This document shows, in pieces, positions 17,081 to 27,970 of a stretch of 64,000 nt of DNA; the first letter of the stretch is position 1; each line of letters starts with the position of its first letter. This DNA comes from Paraburkholderia rhizosphaerae (GTDB taxonomy: Bacteria; Pseudomonadota; Gammaproteobacteria; Burkholderiales; Burkholderiaceae). The notes beneath the pieces are model-generated. The model saw only the letters and a program-made list of their open reading frames with translations, ran no database searches and was not told where the DNA came from. The stretch is taken from the NCBI RefSeq assembly GCF_004366595.1, contig NZ_SORE01000019.1, forward strand, positions 1 through 64,000, in the 5' to 3' direction. A program made the translations under genes and the position numbers.

Positions 17081-19222
17081 ATGAATCCACGACAGATGAA
17101 CGTCAGCATGCTCGCCGCCGAGCGCCATGCTTACGCACCCTACATCGACGGTCTGCGTGCGATCGCCGTGCTCGCGGTGATCATCTACCACCTGCACGCG
17201 CAGTGGCTGCCAGGCGGCCTCGCGGGCGTCGATATCTTCTTCGTCATCTCCGGCTTCGTTGTGAGCGCATCGGTCGGCGGACTGAGCTCGGTGAGCCTGC
17301 CGCGCTTCATGCTGTACTTCTATGCACGCCGGGTGCAGCGAATTGCACCGGCTTTGATCGTCTGCCTGGTCGCCACCGCGCTAGTATCGGTTCTATTCAT
17401 TCCATCTGCATGGCTAAGCGATACGAACTCGAAAACCGGGCTTTTCGCATTCTTCGGTTTAAGCAATCTGGTACTCGCGAAGACCGGCAACGACTACTTC
17501 TCGCCGCGCGTCGAGTTCAACCCGTATATGCATACGTGGTCGCTCGGCGTCGAAGAGCAGTTCTATCTGATCTTTCCGATCCTGTTTTTTCTGTGGGTCA
17601 GCCACAGGCCGCAAAAAAAACGCGCGCTGGCGGTGTTCGGCGGCGGCCTGGTTGCATCGCTCATCTGCGCGAAGTGGCTTTCGGTCAATCACGAGACGCT
17701 CGCGTTTTACCTGATCTTCAGCCGCTTCTGGGAGCTCGCGGCGGGCGTGCTGCTTTACCAGGCGCTCGCGCTGAGCGGTCGCCCGTTCGGCGTCGCCGAC
17801 CGCGGCGCCACGGTTTTCACATCGGGCGCCGCGCTGCTGTCGCTCGCGCTCGTCGGTACGGGTCTCGTGTTTTCGACACCGACCAGTTTTCCGTTTCCCG
17901 GCGCGTTGCTGCCAGTCGTCGGCACCCTCGGCCTGCTCGCCTTTCTGCATGGGCGGCGCACCGACGGCGTGCTGCATCGGGTGCTTGCATCGCGTGGCGT
18001 GGTGTTCGTCGGCAAGATTTCATACTCGCTCTATTTATGGCACTGGCCAGTGATCGTGCTGATGCGCTGGACCACCGGCGTCGATACGCCAGCGCTGAAA
18101 GCGGTTGCTGCCGTGTCGACGTTCGCGCTGGCCACCGCGTCGTATTACTTCGTCGAAAACCCGATCCGCCGCGCGCCCCGCCTGCGTCAATGGCCACGCG
18201 CAGCCGTCGTCGGCTCCGGATTCGCGGCAGTCGTATTTGGCGCCGCGCTCACATTCGGCCTTTATCACGCGCAGCCGCGGCTATCGTTGAGCGTGGTCGC
18301 GCATCAGGCCGACGACTGGTATCCGTACGGCTCGCTAAACCAGCGCTACGCGGGCTGCAGCGAAAAGTGGGACGCCCGCAAGCTCGACGACGGCCCTGTC
18401 TGGACCTACTCGCGAGTCGGCTGCGACGTGCCGGCGCAATATACGTCGCGCCTTTTCGTGATCGGCGATTCGCATGCGATGGCGTATAGCCTGATGTTCC
18501 GCGAACTGGCACTGCATACCGGCGTCGAAGTCCTGTCGTATAACAACGGCGGCTGCGCGTTTATCGGTTTCCTGCCGGTGGCGAGCGCGGACGTCGAGCG
18601 TTGCAAAGCTTACGACGACGACGCATTCGCTGAAATACTCGAGAAAGTGCGGCCCGGCGACGTGGTTTTTATGCCGTCTCTCAGACTGCCGCGTTTTTCC
18701 GACCAGTTCGCACGCTTCGACGATCGCGCCGCACACGACGCGATGTTCAGTGACGCTTCCCTCGAGCAGCGCCACGCGGGCGAGCAGGAAGCGATCCGGC
18801 AACTAGGCGAACTGACCGCAAAGGGCGCGAAGGTTGTGCTCGAAGCACCCGAGCCTGTGTTCAAGATGCCCGCCTTCCGCTGCGCCGACTGGTTCAATCG
18901 AAACAACCCGATCTGCACGCCCGGCTCACAGGTGACGCGCGGGGACATCGAAGCGTACCGCGCGCCGGTTCTCGAATCCTACGCGCGCATCGCGCAGGCG
19001 GTGCCGTCGGTCAGTGTGTGGGATCCGCTCCCTATTCTCTGCCCCGATGCCGTCTGTTCGATGCACGCGGACGGCGTGCCGCTGTTCTTTGACGGCGACC
19101 ATATCAGCGGTTACGCGAACCGTCTGCTCGCGCCGCACTTCCAGCAATTCATCGCCGCTCTGATGGATGCGCCGCGGCCCGGTGTGCGCCCGTTGACGGT
19201 TTCAGCGCACCCGGCGCAATAG
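17081..19222 (+). CDS. Acyltransferase 3 / SGNH fusion protein (OafA type)
   Basis: The protein has 713 residues. Residues ~1-380 are an acyltransferase-3 membrane domain (YIDGLRAIAVLAVIIYHLHA, GGLAGVDIFFVISGFVVSA, MHTWSLGVEEQFYLIFPILF). After a linker comes a periplasmic SGNH domain, with FVIGDSHAMAYSLMF carrying the nucleophile Ser and FDGDHISGYANR carrying the Asp/His pair. In OafA-like enzymes the membrane domain moves the acyl group across the membrane and the SGNH domain attaches it to the glycan. The start at 17081 (MNPRQMNVSML) is chosen because the open frame before it lacks family sequence. It is transcribed away from the other acyltransferase. Confidence 0.92.
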   Translation: MNPRQMNVSMLAAERHAYAPYIDGLRAIAVLAVIIYHLHAQWLPGGLAGVDIFFVISGFVVSASVGGLSSVSLPRFMLYFYARRVQRIAPALIVCLVATALVSVLFIPSAWLSDTNSKTGLFAFFGLSNLVLAKTGNDYFSPRVEFNPYMHTWSLGVEEQFYLIFPILFFLWVSHRPQKKRALAVFGGGLVASLICAKWLSVNHETLAFYLIFSRFWELAAGVLLYQALALSGRPFGVADRGATVFTSGAALLSLALVGTGLVFSTPTSFPFPGALLPVVGTLGLLAFLHGRRTDGVLHRVLASRGVVFVGKISYSLYLWHWPVIVLMRWTTGVDTPALKAVAAVSTFALATASYYFVENPIRRAPRLRQWPRAAVVGSGFAAVVFGAALTFGLYHAQPRLSLSVVAHQADDWYPYGSLNQRYAGCSEKWDARKLDDGPVWTYSRVGCDVPAQYTSRLFVIGDSHAMAYSLMFRELALHTGVEVLSYNNGGCAFIGFLPVASADVERCKAYDDDAFAEILEKVRPGDVVFMPSLRLPRFSDQFARFDDRAAHDAMFSDASLEQRHAGEQEAIRQLGELTAKGAKVVLEAPEPVFKMPAFRCADWFNRNNPICTPGSQVTRGDIEAYRAPVLESYARIAQAVPSVSVWDPLPILCPDAVCSMHADGVPLFFDGDHISGYANRLLAPHFQQFIAALMDAPRPGVRPLTVSAHPAQ

Positions 19223-19342
19223 CCGCGCGCCGACGAAGCCGCGCATCAGGTATCCGATTGAATCTGGACCGCGCGTAGGCAAACCGCGCGTCGACCGGGC
19301 AGTTCGCCCGGGCACGCGACAATTGGCACACTACAAGCCTGA

Positions 19343-20440
19343 TCAATTGAACGAATCGTCACCGGCCATCAACCGGTCGCGCACCAGCGAGCGCCAACTT
19401 TCGTAACGGGCAGTCGGCGCGCCGACGAAATCGGGCTCGTCGCGCTTCACATGCAACTGATCGGTGTAGACGCCATATTCCGACGTATGCTGGCGGCGCC
19501 GTGCTTCGGCCTGCAGCTTGTCGTCGAGGTCCGCGAGAAACTTGAAGTGCAGCAGCGCGCTCGAGATCGCATTGCCTGAGCGCGGCGCCGGTTGATTCAA
19601 ACGTGCCGGCCATAGCTGGTGCGACGACTTCAGGAAGGCGTACGACTTTCTCCAGTACACGAGCGGCGTCTTGTTCAGCGCCGGACCGTCCCACGCGTTC
19701 TTGAAGAAAATGCGGCCACGTACGCCGCCTTTCGTCCACGTGGTTCGCGAGCGTGGATCGAAGCGGGTCTGGTACCCGTATGCGTCATACAGCGGACATA
19801 CGCTCGCCGGATCCTCACCCGGCATGCACGCGTTATCGCGCGTCTGCTTCGCGCTATACATGTCGACCATCAGGCTATTCATCGAACGCTGGCCGTTGCG
19901 CGCCAGATGCGCAGTCAGATCGGCGATGCGGCGCCGGTCGTTGTGCGGATAGACAAAGAACTCGTCAGCGTCGACGTAAAGAATCCATTTGCCGCTGCAA
20001 TAGCGCGACAGCACGAAGTTGATCCAGTCGTTGCCAAAGCGCGAGCGCCTATACGATCCGCGCGCGGCGAATAGCGACACGCCCGGTTCGCCGGCGAGCA
20101 GCTCGCGCAGACCGTCGGTCGATTCGTTGTCGAGCACGATAAACTGCTCGAAACCCAGCGCCTTGTAGTAACGAAGAAAATACGGAATGCGGTGCGCTTC
20201 GTTATGCACCGTCATGATCAGCACGTGCGACGCGGCGGACAACCCGGGCGCGATCCGCACCGCGGACACCTGATGCGCATTCGCAATACGCCGGATATGC
20301 GCCTTCGAAAACTCGAGTGCGTTGTAGATCAGATAAGAAAAGAAACCCGCGCGTTCGTCGTGCCGCTGCCCGGATTTCGGCGAAGCGCCAGCGGCGGCTT
20401 GCGGCAGATGAATCGGCGTCGTCTGGTCATTTGTCGTCAT
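19343..20440 (-). CDS. Glycosyltransferase family 2-type (Glyco_tranf_2_4 / GT92-like)
   Basis: The 365-residue protein contains VLIMTVHNEAHRIPYFLRYY, then LGFEQFIVLDNESTDGLREL, and a metal-binding motif in KWILYVDADEFFVYP (DxD as D-A-D). This is the arrangement of GT2-related transferases that act on extracellular polysaccharides. It is predicted cytoplasmic. The start at 20440 (MTTNDQTTPIHL) is preferred because the frame upstream overlaps the promoter side of rfbA and is low in coding character. It is transcribed divergently from rfbA. Donor and acceptor cannot be inferred. Confidence 0.83.
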   Translation of the reverse strand: MTTNDQTTPIHLPQAAAGASPKSGQRHDERAGFFSYLIYNALEFSKAHIRRIANAHQVSAVRIAPGLSAASHVLIMTVHNEAHRIPYFLRYYKALGFEQFIVLDNESTDGLRELLAGEPGVSLFAARGSYRRSRFGNDWINFVLSRYCSGKWILYVDADEFFVYPHNDRRRIADLTAHLARNGQRSMNSLMVDMYSAKQTRDNACMPGEDPASVCPLYDAYGYQTRFDPRSRTTWTKGGVRGRIFFKNAWDGPALNKTPLVYWRKSYAFLKSSHQLWPARLNQPAPRSGNAISSALLHFKFLADLDDKLQAEARRRQHTSEYGVYTDQLHVKRDEPDFVGAPTARYESWRSLVRDRLMAGDDSFN

Positions 20441-20819
20441 GTACGAAACCCTGAGCGATCTTTGGTTTGCGGCGCACGCTAACCGGTGCCTCGCACGCGC
20501 GTCACATCGAATGCGAGACGATACTAGCATCGCAACCGACGGACGAACGGTCGGTATACCGCACTTTCGAACCTGTAATGCGGCCTTCCGATCATTGCCG
20601 GCGCGCACGGTTGCGAGCCCGTTCGACGCCGCATTGCGCAGCGTCGAAGAGTCACGTCGATTGGCCGATCCCGCCGGGATTTGGGCCGAAGCGGAAGGCC
20701 CCGGCTGCCTAGAATGCATAACAAGCGTAGGTGCGCATCGCGCAATGCACACCTGTCCGACACGCCGGCAACGGCGTGGCGGATGCGCACCGATGCGCGC
20801 CGACTCGAAGGAGATTGCG

Positions 20820-21791
<972 letters not shown>

Positions 21792-21896
21792 GCCTCGCAC
21801 GTTGGGCCGCGAGCCGGATGCGGCCAACGTTCGGTACCCCGCTGCACCCGTTGTAATCCGCGCATATAAATAATGACGTAGCAAGGACAAAGCGAA

Positions 21897-22973
21897 ATGA
21901 CGACATCCGTATCGGTCGCGATGGCGACCTGTAACGGCATGCGGTATCTGGCTGCGCAGCTGGAAAGTCTTGCGCGTCAGACCTGGCTGCCTGCCGAACT
22001 GGTCGTCACCGACGACGCCTCGAGCGACGACACGGTGAAGATCGTCGAAGTCTTCGCGCGCACCGCGCCCTTTCCGGTGCGGCTTCATATCAATCCCAAA
22101 CGGCTCGGCTATCGCGCGAACTTTATGAAAGCCGCGCAGCTATGCGAATCCGACGTGATTGCGTTCTGCGATCAGGATGACGTGTGGCTCGAAGACAAGC
22201 TCGCGGTCTGCATCGAACGCTTCGTGCATACGGACGCGCTGCTGGTCTGCCATAACGCGACTGTCACCGACAGCGAGCTGCTCGCAATCGACACGCTGGC
22301 ACGCGATGCGCCGCCTGCCGCGTACAACGCCGCGCTGAGCGTCGGCCCGCTCGCATACGGGCTCGGCTTCACGCTGCTTTTTCGCCGGCAGTTGATGGAA
22401 TTTGCGCCGCTGTGGCCGCAGTCGATCGATTTCCACGATGGAACGAACCGCGAAGGCCACGACCAGTGGTTCTTTTTCCTCGCGAACGTCTTCGGCCCGA
22501 TCGTGTATATCGACACGCCGCTTGCGTGCTACCGCCGGCATGCGTCGGCCGCAACGAACACGCGCTGGGCAGGCGCATCGTGGGTCGCGCGCGGGCTGCC
22601 ATTCCTGTTCGAAAACCAGCACCACTGGCGCAACTTCGCCGACAGCTGCGCGCGCCGCGCCGAACTGCTGCGCGAAGTCGCGCATCGCTATCCGACGCAC
22701 TATGCGCATGCGGCGCTTGCCGGCGCTGAGCGCTTCGACTCGTATGCGCAGCTCTATTTCAACCGGCTCGAGTTGTACAACGCGCCGTCGCTCGTCGAGC
22801 GCTTCGCGGTTTTTTTCCGCATCAGGGCAAGCGGCGGCTACCGCAACCACGACGTGTGGGCGAAGGGCGGGCGCAGCGCGCTCAAGGACCTGCTTGTCGG
22901 TGTGTTCGCGCTGGGCAACCTGCGCAAGCGCTTTGCGCCCGCCGCCGAAGACGTCAAGCTCGGTGGCCATTGA
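21897..22973 (+). CDS. Glycosyltransferase family 2
   Basis: The 358-residue protein begins with the GT-A fold start TSVSVAMATCNGMRYLAAQL, then VVTDDASSDDTVKIVE and the metal-binding motif FCDQDDVWLEDK. The WbbL-like HDQWFFFLA segment also fits rhamnosyl- or related GT2 enzymes of O-antigen and capsule loci. It follows rfbA by 105 bp on the same strand and probably shares its transcript. It is convergent with the flippase gene downstream. Confidence 0.88.
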   Translation: MTTSVSVAMATCNGMRYLAAQLESLARQTWLPAELVVTDDASSDDTVKIVEVFARTAPFPVRLHINPKRLGYRANFMKAAQLCESDVIAFCDQDDVWLEDKLAVCIERFVHTDALLVCHNATVTDSELLAIDTLARDAPPAAYNAALSVGPLAYGLGFTLLFRRQLMEFAPLWPQSIDFHDGTNREGHDQWFFFLANVFGPIVYIDTPLACYRRHASAATNTRWAGASWVARGLPFLFENQHHWRNFADSCARRAELLREVAHRYPTHYAHAALAGAERFDSYAQLYFNRLELYNAPSLVERFAVFFRIRASGGYRNHDVWAKGGRSALKDLLVGVFALGNLRKRFAPAAEDVKLGGH

Positions 22974-23026
22974 GGGGTTCTCCGAGCGGTTCACCGAGCG
23001 ATGCACCTGGCGGTGCATCGAACCGT

Positions 23027-24289
23027 TCATTGCGCCCCCTGCGCGCCGGCCGCGATACGTCGGCTACGCGCACCGCGGCGCTCATAGCAGATCAGCGCGA
23101 TCACCAGCACCTCGGTGAGCACCACCGACACCGCGGTGCCCGTCGCGCCAAACTCCTTCACGAGAATGATCGACTGCACGAAGTGGAACGCGGCGGCAAC
23201 GCCATAGATACGTTTTAGAGGCCGTACCTCGCCCTGCGCAATCAATCCCAACTGCATCAGCACCGACGCGATACCGACCACGGCCGGCAGGAAGATCAGC
23301 GCTTTGAGCACCGGCACGGCCGGCAGGAACTTGTCGCCGAACGCGAGCACGACCAGTTTCTCGCCGCCGACGAACACGACGAGAATCGCACAGACATTCA
23401 GCAGCAACACCGTCAGCACCACCTTTCTGACGATGTGGTCGGCCTCCTTGCCGCGATTTTCCGCGTGCAGCTTACAGATACGCGGGAACATCGTCTGGAT
23501 CAGCGGTCCGAAGAACTGCTTGATCGGGCTGACGATCTTGTCGGCCATCACATAGAAGCCGACCGCATCGTTGCCGGTCAGAAACTTCAGGATGATCGCG
23601 TTCAGGTACGTGTACATAAACGCGAACGCCGACCCTGAAAACACGTGAAATGCCTCGACCGACTGCTCCCACAGGTCTTTGCGCGTGATTTTCTGCCACG
23701 ACGTCAGCATGCCGGTGCCGTGGGCGATCGCGGTAAGAATCAGTCCCGATGCGAGCAGCGGCGCGAAAAAGCACACTGCCGTCGCGAGGTAGTCCGCCGA
23801 CGACTTGACGATAAAGAACAGCGCCGTGAGGCTGACAATGCGCGTGGCGAGCGTAATCACCGCCATCATCGGCATTTTCTCGAGCCCTTGATACAGCCAG
23901 ACCGGGCTCAACACCGTGCCAGCCAGCGACAGCAGGCTGATCAGGATCACGCCTCTATCATCGTGCAGCGCAGGCACGAACTCGACCGATGCGATCACGA
24001 TCACCGCGCACAGCAGCGCAATCAGGCCTTTCGAAATCGTGACGATCCAGTAAAGTCGCGTCAGCATCTCGCGGTCGCCGCGATGAATCGATATTTTCCG
24101 CGCGGCGGTCAGATCGAAACCGAAGTCGGTCACCGTAATGAAGAACTGCATGAACGCGACCGCGAAGCTCACCTGGCCGAACCGGTCCGGACCGAGCGTC
24201 CTCGACAGATAAGGCAGCGCAATCAGCGGAACCAGGTAGCCGCATGCCTGTATTACGTATAGCAGCGCCGCGTCTCGTTTGACCGACAA
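23027..24289 (-). CDS. Wzx-like polysaccharide repeat-unit flippase
   Basis: A 420-residue integral membrane protein of the MOP exporter superfamily with about 12 hydrophobic helices. The opening is typical of Wzx (ALLYVIQACGYLVPLIALPY, LSRTLGPDRFGQVSFAVAF). It would turn undecaprenyl-linked repeat units from the cytoplasmic to the periplasmic face of the inner membrane. The start is a TTG at 24289 (MSVKRDAALL), 12 bp after the stop of the upstream glycosyltransferase, so it is cotranscribed with the long minus-strand operon. The cluster lacks an evident Wzy to polymerise its product. Confidence 0.9.
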   Translation of the reverse strand: MSVKRDAALLYVIQACGYLVPLIALPYLSRTLGPDRFGQVSFAVAFMQFFITVTDFGFDLTAARKISIHRGDREMLTRLYWIVTISKGLIALLCAVIVIASVEFVPALHDDRGVILISLLSLAGTVLSPVWLYQGLEKMPMMAVITLATRIVSLTALFFIVKSSADYLATAVCFFAPLLASGLILTAIAHGTGMLTSWQKITRKDLWEQSVEAFHVFSGSAFAFMYTYLNAIILKFLTGNDAVGFYVMADKIVSPIKQFFGPLIQTMFPRICKLHAENRGKEADHIVRKVVLTVLLLNVCAILVVFVGGEKLVVLAFGDKFLPAVPVLKALIFLPAVVGIASVLMQLGLIAQGEVRPLKRIYGVAAAFHFVQSIILVKEFGATGTAVSVVLTEVLVIALICYERRGARSRRIAAGAQGAQ

Positions 24290-24301
24290 GGGAACCTCGC
24301 T

Positions 24302-25549
24302 TCAGTTGAAAGAACTGCGTTCGTCGGTGGCGAGCGTGCCGCTCACCACCGCATCGAAAAACTGACGATACTCCCGGCAGCACGCGACCCAGCCGAACTC
24401 GTCCGTCGCGAGCGCGCGCTTGTCCTGCCGCGCGGCGTCAAGCCAGTTGCGCTGCGCATAGCGGACCAGTTCGGGCAACTGGTCGATGCGATCGAACAGC
24501 AGCACGTTATCGAATTTCTTCGCCGCCCACACCATGAACGGAGTCGCCCGGGAAATCAGCATCGGCACGCGGCCTATCGCTTCAAAAAACGCACCGCTGA
24601 CCAGCATCGAATCCGCGACGTGCGGCAACACCAGAACGTCGGTACGGCTGATACGCTGCTCGAACTCCTGATCGGACAGGAAGCGCGCGTCGATCGTGAC
24701 CGCATCGTTCAACGCGCGGCGATCCATCACGTCATGAAGCGTTTTCACATAATCGGCACTGCCGTTACCCGCGATCTCGAGCCGGCATTCCTGTGGCCAT
24801 ACGTCGAGCACCGCGGCGAGATCCTTGTACGGGCGGATCGTGCCAAGCATCGCGAACAGCGGCTGCCGGTCGAGCGCCGAACCGTGCGGGCCGCTGGTGC
24901 GTGCCGTGTCCGCCGCGCCGATATCGTCGCTTGCGCGCGGCGTCGCCTCGTAGCCGGGCACGTCCCAATACAGCGGGTGCGGCAGATAGCGTGCACGGTA
25001 CTTGCCCTCGAAGGTCGGTGCATGCACGACACGCGCATCCGCGAGTCCACGCACGAACGCCATCAGTTTCATCGACAGGCGCCGCATCAAGCCGACGGTA
25101 TCGTGCACCGCATGGTCGTGCACGAAGTACACAACTTTCGCGCGGCCGACGCAGATCACAAAACAATAGAACGCGAAAATCAGACAGCCGACCGGCGACA
25201 GCAGCGTGCGCGTGCCTTTGCGCCTGAACGGCCGCAACTCGAGCCAGTGGAACACCAGCACCGTTTTCGAACTGAACAGATGCGCGAAGCCGCCACGGAA
25301 CAAACCGCGCGCCGACAACGGCTCGACGTCGTAACCGACGTGGCTCAGCACACGCTTGACGATGTCGATATACGGATTCGTCGTATTGGTAAACGGTGAG
25401 AACAGCACGCGCACGCGCTGCGCGGCGCCCGCGGCCTTGACCGTCGCCGCACTCGCGGATGCGCCCACCGTGCGCGACTGCGCGATGCGGCGCTCGGCCC
25501 CCGCGCCTGGCACGTCATCCGGTGCAATGTCGAGCATGGCTGCCTCCAC
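24302..25549 (-). CDS. Glycosyltransferase (GT4/GT1-like fold)
   Basis: The 415-residue protein shows a two-domain GT-B layout. An N-terminal half contains VRVLFSPFTNTTNPYIDIVK and YFVHDHAVHDTVG. A C-terminal half has the donor-side sequence FAMLGTIRPYKDLAAVLDVW and VLVLPHVADSMLVSGAFFEA, where the usual E-x7-E region is modified. Translation may start at 25549 or at an internal Met 12 bp later (MLDIAPDD). The stop lies 12 bp before the flippase. It resembles transferases of xanthan- or cepacian-type clusters in general layout, but the sugar is not predictable. Confidence 0.8.
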   Translation of the reverse strand: MEAAMLDIAPDDVPGAGAERRIAQSRTVGASASAATVKAAGAAQRVRVLFSPFTNTTNPYIDIVKRVLSHVGYDVEPLSARGLFRGGFAHLFSSKTVLVFHWLELRPFRRKGTRTLLSPVGCLIFAFYCFVICVGRAKVVYFVHDHAVHDTVGLMRRLSMKLMAFVRGLADARVVHAPTFEGKYRARYLPHPLYWDVPGYEATPRASDDIGAADTARTSGPHGSALDRQPLFAMLGTIRPYKDLAAVLDVWPQECRLEIAGNGSADYVKTLHDVMDRRALNDAVTIDARFLSDQEFEQRISRTDVLVLPHVADSMLVSGAFFEAIGRVPMLISRATPFMVWAAKKFDNVLLFDRIDQLPELVRYAQRNWLDAARQDKRALATDEFGWVACCREYRQFFDAVVSGTLATDERSSFN

Positions 25550-25691
25550 AGCGCTTTTCCCTACCCCGTGTGCGCGGGTCGTTTATCCCGCACGCTCTCT
25601 ATGTCTGACCCGTCACGCCCGCTGCGCACCGGATCCACGTTCGCGCCGCACGCCGCGCAAAATGCCGGGGGCTACCCGGCCTCCCCGTTTG

Positions 25692-26831
25692 TCACGCCGC
25701 CTGAGCATGCGTTGCGCACGACAGAATGATTTCGATAATCCGCTCCTGCTCCGCGGCCTCGAGCATCGTGTACATCGGCAGGCACAGCACTTCCGATGAC
25801 ACTTCGCTCGCGACCGGCAGGTTCTCGCGCGACGCGGACGGCAGATCCCGATACGGCACAAACTCGCTGATCAGCGGATAGAAGTAGCGCCGCACTGCGA
25901 TATGGCGCTCGCGGAACTGCTCGAACAGCGCGTCGCGGCTAATCGGAAACTCCGGCGTGATGCGAATCGGAAAGTACGCGTGATTGCGCGTGTTGTTGCT
26001 GTCGATCTGATGCAGCTTCAGTCCACGCAGGCCGCCGAGCGCTTCGCGATACCGGCTATCGATGCGCGCGCGCTGGGCGAGCGCGTAGTCGACGTGCTTG
26101 AGCTGCAGCATGCCAAAGGCAGCCTGTACTTCGTTCATCTTGCCATTCAGGCCTGTCGCGGCAACCGTCACCTCGTCGACAATGCCGAAGTTCTTCAGCC
26201 TGTCGATGCGCCGTTTCATTTCAGCGTCGCGGCACACGATCGCACCGCCCTCGAACGTATGGAAAATCTTCGTGCCGTGAAAGCTCAGAATCGACATATC
26301 GCCCGCGCGCAGAATCGACTGGCCGTCGCGTTGCACGCCGAATGCGTGCGCGGCGTCATAAAGAACGCGCAACCCGTGCTTCGCGGCAATCCGTTCAATC
26401 GCCTCGACTTCGCACGGATTGCCATACACGTGAACCGGCAGGATCGCGGAGGTCCGCGGCGTAATCGCGGCCTCGATCTTCGCCGGGTCGAGATTCATGC
26501 TGACCGGGTCGATATCGACGAACACCGGCTTGATTCTGTTCCAGTGCAACGCATGCGTGGTCGCGACGAACGAAAACGGCGTGGTGATCACCTCGCCGCT
26601 GATATCGAGCGCCTGCAGTGCGGTGATCAGCGCGATCGTGCCGTTCGAAAACAGGCATATGTGCTCGACGCCGAGACGCTCGCAAAGCGCGGCTTCAAGC
26701 TGGTGATGAAACGGGCCGTCGTTGGTCACCCACTTGTTGCTCCAGATCTGCTCCAGATACGGGGTGAACTCCGCCAGCGGCGGAAGGTACGGCTGGGTCA
26801 CCGGCACAAAGCTAGCTTTTTGGTTGTCCAT
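25692..26831 (-). CDS. DegT/DnrJ/EryC1/StrS aminotransferase, VioA-like
   Basis: PLP-dependent sugar aminotransferase of 379 residues. The PLP lysine is K188 in SFHGTKIFHTFEGG, with Asp159 in LYDAAHAFG contacting the cofactor. The N-terminus (PVTQPYLPPLAEFTPYLEQI then WSNKWVTNDGPFHHQLEAAL) is close to what is known for VioA-type enzymes, which convert dTDP-4-keto-6-deoxyglucose plus glutamate to dTDP-4-amino-4,6-dideoxyglucose (dTDP-viosamine/Qui4N). With RfbA in the same locus this is a coherent route, needing only RfbB from elsewhere. No VioB-like N-acetyltransferase is present nearby. A 142-bp gap separates it from the next gene in the operon. Confidence 0.85.
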   Translation of the reverse strand: MDNQKASFVPVTQPYLPPLAEFTPYLEQIWSNKWVTNDGPFHHQLEAALCERLGVEHICLFSNGTIALITALQALDISGEVITTPFSFVATTHALHWNRIKPVFVDIDPVSMNLDPAKIEAAITPRTSAILPVHVYGNPCEVEAIERIAAKHGLRVLYDAAHAFGVQRDGQSILRAGDMSILSFHGTKIFHTFEGGAIVCRDAEMKRRIDRLKNFGIVDEVTVAATGLNGKMNEVQAAFGMLQLKHVDYALAQRARIDSRYREALGGLRGLKLHQIDSNNTRNHAYFPIRITPEFPISRDALFEQFRERHIAVRRYFYPLISEFVPYRDLPSASRENLPVASEVSSEVLCLPMYTMLEAAEQERIIEIILSCATHAQAA

Positions 26832-27018
26832 ATGATTACTCGCACGTTTCGTCCGTTCGGAATCGATACTTCACGCGATGACATCGCTTGCGTCGCGGGA
26901 CGGCCCGCTTTGCAACGCAACACCTGCCTTACTCTTCAGACTTACTGTACGTAAGCAAGCCCCGCTGAATCCGCCTAAATCACTGTCTAATCAGCCATGC
27001 GGGGACCCGCCGGTTCGG

Positions 27019-27969
27019 TCACGGCCGGCGCGCGCCGCGCGAAGCAAGGCCGATATCGAGAATGCGCTGCGGGTGGCTGCTGCCGCGCAGATAGTCGATA
27101 AACGCAAGCACATTGCCTTTGAGGCGACCGCGATAGTCGAAGATCGGATCGCGCTGCAGGCTGTGATAGACGTTCGACAACAGATGACGCGTGATGAACA
27201 CGTACGCTTTCTTGCGCGCCATCGTGTTCTTCTTCACGAGAAAGATCGGATTGGCGATCTGCGAGTAACCGAAACGCACACCGGAAATGCGACCGTTCTT
27301 CACGCCCAGATGCACGCCGCGGCATGCCGGCTCGTAGACGAACTCGCCCAGCGCGAGCGCCTGCGACGTGTAGTCCTGATCTTCCTGCCAGCCGTATAGC
27401 GGCAGCGCCTCGTCGAAGCGGCAGTTGCGGATCACCCGCTCCTCGAACGCCATGTTGCAGCCATACGCGGAATTCAGCGGCCGGCGCTCGGCACCCGACG
27501 CCCAATGCTCCTGCGGCGCGAGCGCGCCGGACAGATACCGCAGCGCGTCCGCTTCGGACACGCCGGTCCCGCGCACGCCGTCGGCGAGGATCTGCCCCGT
27601 CATGCCGATCACCCCCGGCTGCTCCGTGAAGAGCGCATCGCACTGCTGCAGCCATCCACGGTGCGGCCGGAAGTCGTCATCGAAGAACGCGGCGAACCAC
27701 GGCTCATCGACCCGGTCGCGCTCGAGGTCGCGCAACAGTTCCGCGACGCCCGCGTTTCTCTGCACCGTGAGTCCAGGCCCTTTCGCGAGCATCAGCTTGA
27801 CGTTTGCATGCGCGTGCAGCGGATGGCCGACGACATCGGGAAGATCGGCTGTTTCCGCGCCGACTACATACACCGCATCCGGACGCGCGTCCTGCTCGAA
27901 CAGGAAATCGAATAGCGTCGCGGTTTCGACCGCACGCCCCTTTGTCGCGATGATCACGTACTTTTTCAT
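27019..27969 (-). CDS. Glycosyltransferase family 2-like protein
   Basis: The 316-residue protein opens with MKKYVIIATKGRAVETATLF, has WFAAFFDDDFRPHRGWLQQC (a DDD motif in the DxD position) and LPLYGWQEDQDYTSQAL (the ED acceptor-site motif of GT2 enzymes). The start at 27969 is chosen because a strong ribosome-binding site (GAGGAG) sits 7 bp upstream and it begins 1 bp after the stop of the preceding gene. A start at 27981 would overlap that gene. It is part of the minus-strand polysaccharide operon. The sugar is not predictable. Confidence 0.82.
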   Translation of the reverse strand: MKKYVIIATKGRAVETATLFDFLFEQDARPDAVYVVGAETADLPDVVGHPLHAHANVKLMLAKGPGLTVQRNAGVAELLRDLERDRVDEPWFAAFFDDDFRPHRGWLQQCDALFTEQPGVIGMTGQILADGVRGTGVSEADALRYLSGALAPQEHWASGAERRPLNSAYGCNMAFEERVIRNCRFDEALPLYGWQEDQDYTSQALALGEFVYEPACRGVHLGVKNGRISGVRFGYSQIANPIFLVKKNTMARKKAYVFITRHLLSNVYHSLQRDPIFDYRGRLKGNVLAFIDYLRGSSHPQRILDIGLASRGARRP

Positions 27970-27970
27970 G

